Shown here one piece after another: positions 29,443 through 36,235 of a stretch of 45,229 bases of DNA. Source of the stretch: a virus; the IMG/VR virus record IMGVR_UViG_3300025308_000007, positions 1 to 45,229 of that record, one strand, 5' to 3'. The position numbers and the translations under genes were made by a program. Positions within the stretch are counted from its first letter, which is position 1; every line of letters starts with the position of its first letter. The notes beneath the pieces are model-generated. The model ran no database searches, was not told the DNA's origin, and saw only the letters and a list, made by a program, of their open reading frames with translations.

Positions 29443-31821
29443 TCAGGCCATGCGCCGGTCCATCATCTCCAGCAACTCGGCCTGAGACTGGCGCATGGCG
29501 CTTTGCACCAGGGCGCCCACCTCGGCGCGGTCGGTGCGGCTGTCGATGCTGATGTTCGGCGCGAAGGTGATGCGGTTGCCGCCCACCTTGGCCAGGTCCG
29601 ACACCGGCGCCATGGCCTTCATCTGCCCCTGGGTGAAAACGCCCTCCGTGCGCTGCAGCACGGCCGGCACCTCGTCGGGCCCGATGCCGGTGTGAAAGCG
29701 TGGCGCACCGGCCCAGGTGGCGGCCGGCAGGCTGCGGGTAAAAGCTGGACGGTCGGTACCGCCCACACCGCCACCGTGCCAGCCCTCGCCAACGCGGGCG
29801 AAGCCGGCCATCGGCAGACCGGTCTGAAACTCCGCGCCGATCGGCACACCACCGCCCGAGAACAGGCTCATCGCCGCAGAGAACAGGCCACCCATCCCGC
29901 TGCCGCCGCCCAGGCCTGCGGCAATGGGCTCGATCATCGGCCGCAGCACGGTGCGGGCAAACTGGGCCTTCAGCTCGTTGAGGAAGATGTCGGCCAGGCT
30001 GCCCCCATTGCGGAAGCCGTTCATCAGACCCTCTTCGATGCTGTTGGCCAGGCCCTCGGTGCGACGCCGGTTCTCGGCGGCCTCGGCCACCGCGCGCTGC
30101 TCGTTGTCCTTGCGCCAGGCCTCGTTGCTGGTCTTGAACGCGGCATCGCCCTGCAGCCCCTTCATGCGCTCCAGCGCAGCAATCTGCCGCTGCAGTGCCT
30201 CGGTCTGGCGCTCGTAGCCGGCAGCGCCCTCGATCACGCTCAGCAGCGTGGCGGCCTCGCCGATCTGCGCATCCAGCTGCGCCTGCCGGCGGGCCAGCAG
30301 GGCGCCCTCGTTCAGGCCGATCTCGGCGGTGTGGTCGGCCAGGGTTGCCGCCTCGCGCTCCAGCGCCTGGGCACTGCGCTCGGCCGCGGTGGCTGACGAC
30401 TCGCGCGCCTTCGTGATCGCATCCTCGGCCTGTGCGGCTGCGGTGCGCATGGCGGTGTTGGTCGCATCGGTGCTTCCGATCTCGCTCAACCGGAACCGCC
30501 TATCCAGGGCATGACGCCGTTCATCCTGCAGAGCGAGCGTCTGGTCAGGCGTGGCGTACTTGGGATCGATGTATGGCAGGCCGCCGTACACCCGCCCCAT
30601 CAGCGCAATGCGCTCGGCCAGCGTCTTGTCGGCTGCCGATGGGCCTTTGTCCTTCTCGCGCGCGGCGATCTCGTGCTTGACCTTCTCGGCCGCCGCAGCC
30701 TTGTTGGCAGCAGCCGCCTCCTCGTCGAACTTCTGCCGCAGCAGCATCGACAGGGTCAGTTCCTCCTGCATGATTTGCGCGTTGCCCGACAGCGTGCGTC
30801 GGCCTGTGGCGCCATTCAGGGTCGACGGCTCATCAGCCCGACGCCGGGCGGCGGTAACCCGCTGCTGGGCCTGCTTGATCTGATCATCAAGCGTCTCCTG
30901 CCGGCCGATACCCAGCATCCGATCCCAGGCCAGACCGGCCTCGTCCTTGACGCGTTTCCACGCACTTTCGATATAGCCGAGACGGCCTTCCAACTCGTCC
31001 AGACGCGTCTTCATCACGTCAGCAAGTGCGTTCTGGGCCACGCTGGCGGCGTCCGCCGTGCGGCCCTGCTTTTCCAGGGCGCGGATCTGCTCGTACAGGC
31101 TCTTCGTCAGGAAGTTTGTGCCCTCGTTGAGCTTGATCGATGCCTGCAGCGGCGCGCGGCCCAGCTCGGCGAAGGTCTTCACCGTCTTGTCGACAGACTG
31201 ACCGGTCATCCGCTCCATCTGGATGGCCAGCTCGCCGAACTTCTGCAGGTCGCGCCCCGCCACCTGGGCGGTGCCCGCCAGTTGCGCCAGCGCATCGCTG
31301 GCCTCGGCCTGCGTGCCGCGCACCTGGGCCATGCCCCGCGCCATGGCCACCATCTGGTTCATGGTGGTGCCAGCCGCATTGCCGGTCATCACCATCGACC
31401 GCGCAAATGCATCCTGCTCGCGGGCGCCCTGCGCGTAGGCCAGCCCCAGCGCGCCGGCGCCGGCGGCAAGCCCACCCACGGCCACCGCCAGCGGGTTCAT
31501 CAAACCCAGCAGTGCCTGCCCGGCGGGCACGATGCCGCCAAAGCTGTCCTTGATCTGACCGCCCTGCTGAATGGCCACCGTGAAGGCGCTTTGCCCGCTG
31601 GCCAGGCTGGTCACGATGTCGGTGATCTGGGCAGGCAACTGGCGCATGGCCGCCCGGGTCTGCCCCGCGCTGATGCCCAGATCGGCCAGCGGCTTCTTCG
31701 CGTCGTTGGCGGCCCGGGCCAGCTTGTCCACCGCCGCGGCAGACAGGTTCATGCCGCTGGTGGTCTCCACCACCCCGTCCGCGCGCAGGCGGATGCCTAC
31801 CTCCTCGATCTGGCTACTCAT
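29443..31821 (-). CDS. Tail length tape measure protein
   Basis: 792 aa from ATG 31821 (MSSQIEEVGIRLRAD). It sets tail length and helps DNA entry. The N-terminal part contains the prophage tape-measure pattern (RQLPAQITDIVTSLASGQSA, then FTVAIQQGGQIKDSFGGIVP) and a hydrophobic segment PLAVAVGGLAAGAGALGLAY. A long coiled-coil region occupies residues about 330-610. The C-terminal part (SIEEGLMNGFRNGGSLADIF, then FSAAMSLFSGGGV and FHTGIGPDEVPAVLQRTEGV) matches lambda gpH-type ends. At roughly 1.5 angstrom per residue the tail would be about 110-120 nm. It overlaps the GT stop by 8 bases. Confidence 0.92.
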   Translation of the reverse strand: MSSQIEEVGIRLRADGVVETTSGMNLSAAAVDKLARAANDAKKPLADLGISAGQTRAAMRQLPAQITDIVTSLASGQSAFTVAIQQGGQIKDSFGGIVPAGQALLGLMNPLAVAVGGLAAGAGALGLAYAQGAREQDAFARSMVMTGNAAGTTMNQMVAMARGMAQVRGTQAEASDALAQLAGTAQVAGRDLQKFGELAIQMERMTGQSVDKTVKTFAELGRAPLQASIKLNEGTNFLTKSLYEQIRALEKQGRTADAASVAQNALADVMKTRLDELEGRLGYIESAWKRVKDEAGLAWDRMLGIGRQETLDDQIKQAQQRVTAARRRADEPSTLNGATGRRTLSGNAQIMQEELTLSMLLRQKFDEEAAAANKAAAAEKVKHEIAAREKDKGPSAADKTLAERIALMGRVYGGLPYIDPKYATPDQTLALQDERRHALDRRFRLSEIGSTDATNTAMRTAAAQAEDAITKARESSATAAERSAQALEREAATLADHTAEIGLNEGALLARRQAQLDAQIGEAATLLSVIEGAAGYERQTEALQRQIAALERMKGLQGDAAFKTSNEAWRKDNEQRAVAEAAENRRRTEGLANSIEEGLMNGFRNGGSLADIFLNELKAQFARTVLRPMIEPIAAGLGGGSGMGGLFSAAMSLFSGGGVPIGAEFQTGLPMAGFARVGEGWHGGGVGGTDRPAFTRSLPAATWAGAPRFHTGIGPDEVPAVLQRTEGVFTQGQMKAMAPVSDLAKVGGNRITFAPNISIDSRTDRAEVGALVQSAMRQSQAELLEMMDRRMA

Positions 31822-32601
31822 CAAGGGCCTCCACTGCGGCGTGTTCCATTTCCACCAGGTGCGCAAACACCTGGTCCTGTTCGGTGATGCTGGCGCCGCG
31901 CAGGGTGCGGACAATCACCACGTCGGCCGCGTCGTAGCGCAGCCCCTGCATGTGGCCTGAAGGGGTGAGGTGCCATTGCGTCTGCAGCAGCTGCCACACC
32001 CGCAGCGCGGGCCAGTTCTCGGGCCACACCGCCAGCGTGCCGCCGGGCTGTTCGTCGCAATCGGCGCCGTCGTCGGGGTCGCCGGCCTGGTCCTGGTCGG
32101 CCAGCCAGGCCTGCGCCAGGCTGGGGTCCAGGCCCATGCGCTCGAGGTCGGGTTGTCGTTCATCGTTGCCCCGGCCGCTCCGCCTCTCCGCCACCCAGCG
32201 GCGGGCGACCGCTACGCGTTTTTTCGCGCGCCCATCCCCGACATCACCGCCAGGTAGGTGGCCACGATGCTCGGGCGCACCACCGGCACGTCGAGCAGCT
32301 GGTCGAGCCTCTCGCTGCCGAAGGGCTGCACCACGCCGGCCTCGTCGGGCAGGTTGCGCCAGCCGCACACCACCTCGTGGCAGATCTCGCGCTCGCTGGG
32401 CAGCGTCTGGCCCTCGGCCAGCCCGATGCCGCGGAACTGGTCGATGCGCGCCTGCGGCAGCGGCTTGAACTGCAGGTCCAGCGTGGCCACCTGGTAGTCG
32501 TTCTCGGCCGGCAGGGGCACACGCACGGTCCACCAGAAGGCGGCCGGCATGCGCATCACGAACGGGCTGGTCTTGGTCTCGCTGTTGATCGTCTGGCTCA
32601 T
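31814..32601 (-). CDS. Tail assembly chaperone GT fusion (programmed -1 frameshift)
   Basis: Predicted product of -1 slippage at A-AAA-AAC (32224-32218): 128 residues of the G-like frame joined to 134 residues of the -1 frame, 262 aa in all. The -1 extension starts RVAVARRWVAERRSG and contains a DUF1799-type domain (VWPENWPALRVWQLLQTQWH). It is open exactly from the slippery site to 31814. In lambda the GT fusion recruits tail tube subunits onto the tape measure; the same two-frame arrangement in front of the tape measure gene supports that role. No independent start for the T frame was found. Confidence 0.85.
32212..32601 (-). CDS. Tail assembly chaperone G-like protein
   Basis: 129 aa from ATG 32601 (MSQTINSETKTSPFV). 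The central part VRVPLPAENDYQVATLDLQF, then EGQTLPSEREICHEVVCGWR, is the type of protein found between the tube and tape-measure genes. It ends RKNA-stop at a TAG five codons after the slippery site begins. It is the shorter, major product of the G/GT pair and follows the tube gene by 7 bases. Confidence 0.82.
   Translation of the reverse strand: MSQTINSETKTSPFVMRMPAAFWWTVRVPLPAENDYQVATLDLQFKPLPQARIDQFRGIGLAEGQTLPSEREICHEVVCGWRNLPDEAGVVQPFGSERLDQLLDVPVVRPSIVATYLAVMSGMGARKNA
32218..32224 (-). promoter_or_regulatory. Ribosomal -1 slippery heptamer A-AAA-AAC
   Basis: On the minus strand the zero frame reads CGA-AAA-AAC-GCG-TAG, so A-AAA-AAC is in the correct phase for tandem -1 slippage. About 12 nt downstream, CCGCC ... 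GGCGG can form a stem that would stall ribosomes. The site is one codon before the zero-frame stop. Confidence 0.85.
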
Positions 32602-32608
32602 GGTCGCC

Positions 32609-33538
32609 TCAGGTGTACACGCTGGTCATCTCGTCGTTGCCGACGTTGCGCGCCAGGTGCAGGTCGCACTCCAGCATCAGGATCCCGGCCTCCGACTTGG
32701 CCTTGGGCTTCATCAGCTGCACGCGCGGCAGCGTGCGGGTGATGATGTTGCCGGCTGCCGTGCCGTGCACGATGCTCATGGCCGCGGGCGTGGCCAGCGT
32801 GCAGATGCCCGCCGCGCCCAGAAAGTCCTGCTCGGCCACCAGCGGCAGCTCCACCACCACCTTGCCGCTCATGCGCCGGCCCACGATGCTCACGTCCTCG
32901 CGGCCGGTCAGGTTGCGGTACTGCACGTCGTTGTTCTGGTCGATGGTGAAGCTACTCAACCGCGCCGCATAGCCGCCGATCGTCAGCACCGTGTTGGCCT
33001 TGTTCATGGCCACCGGGCGCGGAATGGTGGGCAGCGTGGGCACGGGCAGCGTGGCATCCACCATCGGGATGTTCAGACCGATCCCCTTGAAGGTCAGGCG
33101 CGGGGCCTTGCGGGCAGTCCAGTTCTCGCTGATAGAGCCGCGGATGCCCACCATCTTCTGCAGCACGCCGTCCATGTAGTAGTACATGGCGCCCGACTCT
33201 TCGCCGGTGCTGATCAGGCTGTAGGTCACGCTCACACCGGCGGCCACCGTCTGCGCCCAGCCCGCCGCGCGCAGCATGGGCCCGTGGTTGGGCGCCGTGC
33301 CGGCGGCACCACCGCCGCACAGCAGCACGTCGAAGCTGATCGTCGACCACACCGCGCCCACGATCATCTCGTTCGAGCCGAACGAGTTCGACACCGGCGT
33401 GTAGTCGTCGGTCTCCATCTCCAGCGGGTTGATGTCGACGTTCTGGGCCACGATCACGTTGGCCACGTTGGTGGGCACCGGGTCGACGCCGTACGTCGCC
33501 TCGGGCTTCCACAGCAGCACCTTCAGTGCGTCTTTCAT
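32609..33538 (-). CDS. Major tail tube protein
   Basis: 309 aa from ATG 33538 (MKDALKVLLWKPEAT). Beta-rich, with repeated strands as in tube proteins (VLLCGGGAAGTAPNHGPMLR, then YMDGVLQKMVGIRGSISENW and CTLATPAAMSIVHGTAAGNI). Position directly before the G/GT chaperone pair is typical. It is longer than lambda gpV, so it may carry an extra surface domain. Confidence 0.82.
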   Translation of the reverse strand: MKDALKVLLWKPEATYGVDPVPTNVANVIVAQNVDINPLEMETDDYTPVSNSFGSNEMIVGAVWSTISFDVLLCGGGAAGTAPNHGPMLRAAGWAQTVAAGVSVTYSLISTGEESGAMYYYMDGVLQKMVGIRGSISENWTARKAPRLTFKGIGLNIPMVDATLPVPTLPTIPRPVAMNKANTVLTIGGYAARLSSFTIDQNNDVQYRNLTGREDVSIVGRRMSGKVVVELPLVAEQDFLGAAGICTLATPAAMSIVHGTAAGNIITRTLPRVQLMKPKAKSEAGILMLECDLHLARNVGNDEMTSVYT

Positions 33539-33544
33539 GGCCGT

Positions 33545-33739
33545 CTACTCCTGCTGGGCCGGCGTTTCTGCCGGCCGGGTGTTGTCGGGTGCCGCGGCGG
33601 CCTCTGCCGGGTCGGGGCTCAGCGTGCCGTCGGCATTGCGCACCCAGCAGCCGCCCTTGGTGGGCATGGCGTGCTGCGGGCTGACCGGCGCGGGTTGTGC
33701 GGCGTCGGCGGTAACGGTCTTGGTCTTGGTCGTGGCCAT
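33545..33739 (-). CDS. Small protein of unknown function upstream of the tail tube gene
   Basis: 64 aa from ATG 33739 (MATTKTKTVTADAAQ). Lys/Thr-rich N-terminus and acidic, Pro/Ala-rich C-terminus around MPTKGGCWVRNADGTL. Probably disordered. It overlaps the holin-like gene stop as TGATG and ends 6 bases before the tail tube gene. Confidence 0.6.
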   Translation of the reverse strand: MATTKTKTVTADAAQPAPVSPQHAMPTKGGCWVRNADGTLSPDPAEAAAAPDNTRPAETPAQQE

Positions 33740-34143
33740 CACGGCTCCCGGTTCGGTGTTGGTGGCAGGTTGGGCGCCTGGCTGGGTGGGTTGATCGTCA
33801 CGCTGATGCCCAGGCGCTGCTTGATCATCAGCAGCACCAGGTCGATGGTGCTGGCCACGCCCATGCCGCTGAAGATGCTCAGCCCCAGCAAGAACGGCAG
33901 GTCGTCGCTGGCCTTGCTGTAGCTCAGCATGAACATCGCCGCGCCCCAGGCCGCGCTGTGCAGCAGCGTGCCCAGCACCACGCGGCTGGTCAGCGTCTGG
34001 TTGCTGCGCAGCAGCATGCCCAGCGCCAGCATGCTGGCGCCGCTGCCACCGATCACCGCGAAGATCAGCCACAGGCTGGTCTCGTCGACCACGCGCTGCA
34101 GGCTGCTCGACGCACCCGACGATGCCGTGCTGCCTTCAAACAT
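33739..34143 (-). CDS. Putative holin (three membrane segments)
   Basis: 134 aa from ATG 34143. Three hydrophobic segments at about 25-45 (WLIFAVIGGSGASMLALGML), 54-73 (RVVLGTLLHSAAWGAAMFML) and 82-107 (LPFLLGLSIFSGMGVASTID), with a polar C-terminus (TINPPSQAPNLPPTPNREP). This is the layout of class I or LydA-like holins. A holin lying between connector and tube genes is unusual, since the lytic enzyme is at 38978. Alternatively it is a membrane protein of unknown role. Confidence 0.6.
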   Translation of the reverse strand: MFEGSTASSGASSSLQRVVDETSLWLIFAVIGGSGASMLALGMLLRSNQTLTSRVVLGTLLHSAAWGAAMFMLSYSKASDDLPFLLGLSIFSGMGVASTIDLVLLMIKQRLGISVTINPPSQAPNLPPTPNREP

Positions 34144-34555
34144 AGAGCGCCTCCAGGGCCATCACGATCCACCCCACCGGCGCCTCCAGGCCGCGGCTGT
34201 AGGCCACGTCCTTCGGGTACACGGCATCCAGCGGTGCCGCCTTGATCGCCCGGCACCAGGTCAACAGGTCTTCTTCGATCGCGGCCTCGGCCTGCTCGAG
34301 CTGCTCGGTGCTGGCGTCGTCGGCCACGCGCAGGTAGCACACCGCGGCGAACTTCAGCGTGCCGTACTCGCCCTCTCGGCCCGAGAAATCGGCCCATCCA
34401 TTGGTGCCCTCGGCCACCAGCGCGATCACGCCCTGCATCAGCAGCGCGTCGCCCAGCTGGGCCGGGTCTTGCAGGCCACGCACCACGTGCCGAGCCGGCA
34501 GCAGTGCCTGCAGCGAAGCCTGGGCAGCGGCCATGGCGGCTTCGCGGTTGCTCAT
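34136..34555 (-). CDS. Tail terminator-like protein
   Basis: 139 aa from ATG 34555 (MSNREAAMAAAQASL). The pattern with GEYGTLKFAAVCYLRVADD and helical EEDLLTWCRAIKA resembles tail terminator or tail-completion proteins (lambda gpU class) by size and position after the gp10-like connector. Assigned by context. Confidence 0.62.
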   Translation of the reverse strand: MSNREAAMAAAQASLQALLPARHVVRGLQDPAQLGDALLMQGVIALVAEGTNGWADFSGREGEYGTLKFAAVCYLRVADDASTEQLEQAEAAIEEDLLTWCRAIKAAPLDAVYPKDVAYSRGLEAPVGWIVMALEALYV

Positions 34556-35118
34556 GCGGCACCACCGCCCGATCGGATGGCGCGGCGCACTGCATCGGCC
34601 AACGTGTTGGCCGCGCCGGGCACAAAGGCGGCCAGGGTGCGGTCCACGTAGGGGTTGGCCTTGATGCCGTGCAGCTTCACGTGGCGCGACAGCGCCATGT
34701 ACCGGTCGCGCAGCTCGAGCTCGGCCTGGGTGCGGCGCTGGCTGCCCAGCTTGGCACTGCGCCAGCGCGGGTTCAGCGGACCAGCGCTGCCGGTGGCACC
34801 CAGGTTGCCCTGCAGCCACGCCACGATGCTGGCCGAGGCCGGGTCGAAGAAGCGCGGCAGGCCCTTGCCAGGCTTGCGGCCGCGGTTCACCAGGGCGGCG
34901 TAGTCGACCTTGGGCGACACCAGCACCACCAGCGGTTCTTCCTGGTGCACCGTCACGCTGTTGGCCAGCGTGCTGCGGAACTTCGGGGCCTCCTGGCGCA
35001 TGCGGGCCGCCAGGCGTTGGGCCAGTGGGGCCATGTCGCGCACCAGCTGGGCCTGGATGGACGCACCCATGCCGCGCAGGCGCAGCGCGGCCCGGTCGGC
35101 GTTGTGCTCCAGGATCAC
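34552..35118 (-). CDS. HK97 gp10-like head-tail protein
   Basis: 188 aa from GTG 35118 with GGAGG 5 nt upstream, overlapping the previous stop as GTGA. The sequence LAARMRQEAPKFRSTLANSV, then SPKVDYAALVNRGRKPGKGL and a C-terminal GIKANPYVDRTLAAFVP, matches the HK97 gp10 family, which helps form the head-tail interface. The longer frame upstream of the GTG belongs to the neighbouring gene. Confidence 0.8.
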   Translation of the reverse strand: MILEHNADRAALRLRGMGASIQAQLVRDMAPLAQRLAARMRQEAPKFRSTLANSVTVHQEEPLVVLVSPKVDYAALVNRGRKPGKGLPRFFDPASASIVAWLQGNLGATGSAGPLNPRWRSAKLGSQRRTQAELELRDRYMALSRHVKLHGIKANPYVDRTLAAFVPGAANTLADAVRRAIRSGGGAA

Positions 35119-35735
35119 CGCGCGTCCTCCCACTCGGCCAGCAGCTCGCGGTACAGCGCGGCGGGCGTGCTGTTGCGCGGCGTGCCGCTCAGGCCGTCCC
35201 GCAGCTGGGTCGGCTTGTTGATGTTGCGCATCGTCAGTTCGCGCATGGCCTCGGCCTGTGCGCGCAGCAGCAGCAGTGGGCGGTCGGCATCGGCCAGCGT
35301 CGAGTCGCCCGCCGTCGCGCCCACGGTGTGCTTGCCAAAGTACCAGAACTTGAAGTCCGAACCGTAGGCGTTGATGTGGGCCCAGGTGGGTGCCGGATCG
35401 AACACCAGCTGCCACGCGCTGCCGTTCTGCACCGCCGCCACGCGCGGCAGCGCGCCAGGGTAGGCCTCGGTCCAGGGTTTGGGCGGCCGGCCACCCCAGA
35501 CGTGGGTCTTGTAGGCCGCAAAGTCGCTGCCGGGCACGGCGTACAGCGGCTCGTCGGCACTCAACGTCACCTGACCCAGCAGCGTGCGCGGGCGCTTGCC
35601 CTGCATGGCCGTAAGAGCGATCGCCAGCAGGCGCTTCCAGTCGGCATCGGCCGCGGCATTGAACACGCTGGCCGCATCGTGCAGCGAGCGCTGCAGATCT
35701 GCGATCAGGTCGTCCTGGCTCATGGTGCCGGCCAC
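35115..35735 (-). CDS. Head-tail connector-type protein
   Basis: 206 aa from GTG 35735 with AGGAG 7 nt upstream (an internal ATG at 35723 is also possible). A helical N-terminus (LQRSLHDAASVFNAAADADW) is followed by a beta region with LLGQVTLSADEPLYAVPGSD and a helical end. Size and position between the capsid region and the gp10-like gene suggest a connector. No family recognised with certainty. Confidence 0.65.
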   Translation of the reverse strand: MAGTMSQDDLIADLQRSLHDAASVFNAAADADWKRLLAIALTAMQGKRPRTLLGQVTLSADEPLYAVPGSDFAAYKTHVWGGRPPKPWTEAYPGALPRVAAVQNGSAWQLVFDPAPTWAHINAYGSDFKFWYFGKHTVGATAGDSTLADADRPLLLLRAQAEAMRELTMRNINKPTQLRDGLSGTPRNSTPAALYRELLAEWEDAR

Positions 35736-35769
35736 GGTCGTCTCCTGGGGGCTGCCGGGGTGGGGGTGC

Positions 35770-36150
35770 TCAGTCGGCCGAGTCGGGCACGTCGGTGCGC
35801 GCCTGCGCGCGCTGCAGCTGCTGCTCGCCGATGGCGTTGAGCAGCGTCACGCGAGGCGTCTCTCGCGCGTTCTCGTGCGCAGCAAGATCTTTCAGATCCT
35901 CGTCGCCCAGGCCCTTCAACTGCGGCATCAGCTTGCTCAGCGGCAGCAACACCAGCGCGGCATAGTCAATGCCATCCCGCACGATGTCATCGCCGCCGGC
36001 GGCGTCATCACTGACGGCATCGGCTGCAGTCGTCTCGTCGCCGGGCGGCAGAAACTGCTCGTCGACCTCGCGGCCCTCTCCGGGCGGCAGCATCGTTCCA
36101 CCGATGAAACGCACCTGGTCGGTGTCGTTGTGCACATAGCGCTTGGCCAT
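35770..36150 (-). CDS. Hypothetical head protein
   Basis: 126 aa from ATG 36150 (MAKRYVHNDTDQVRF). The N-terminal stretch VHNDTDQVRFIGGTMLPPGE resembles small head-completion or decoration-type proteins encoded after capsid genes. The C-terminal half is helical (LKGLGDEDLKDLAAHE). Assigned by position. Confidence 0.62.
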   Translation of the reverse strand: MAKRYVHNDTDQVRFIGGTMLPPGEGREVDEQFLPPGDETTAADAVSDDAAGGDDIVRDGIDYAALVLLPLSKLMPQLKGLGDEDLKDLAAHENARETPRVTLLNAIGEQQLQRAQARTDVPDSAD

Positions 36151-36177
36151 CTGGGTCACTCCTGGGTGTGCGTGCAA

Positions 36178-36204
36178 CCCTGCCGGCGCTAATGGCCGGC
36201 AGGG
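36178..36204. terminator. Perfect 10-bp hairpin after the capsid gene
   Basis: CCCTGCCGGC (36178-36187) and GCCGGCAGGG (36195-36204) form a perfect stem with a 7-nt loop just after the capsid gene stop (36236). There is no U-tract. It could reduce read-through, or stabilise the abundant capsid transcript. Confidence 0.6.
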
Positions 36205-36235
36205 GGCAGCTTCGCGGGCTTCAAGAATCCCGGGG

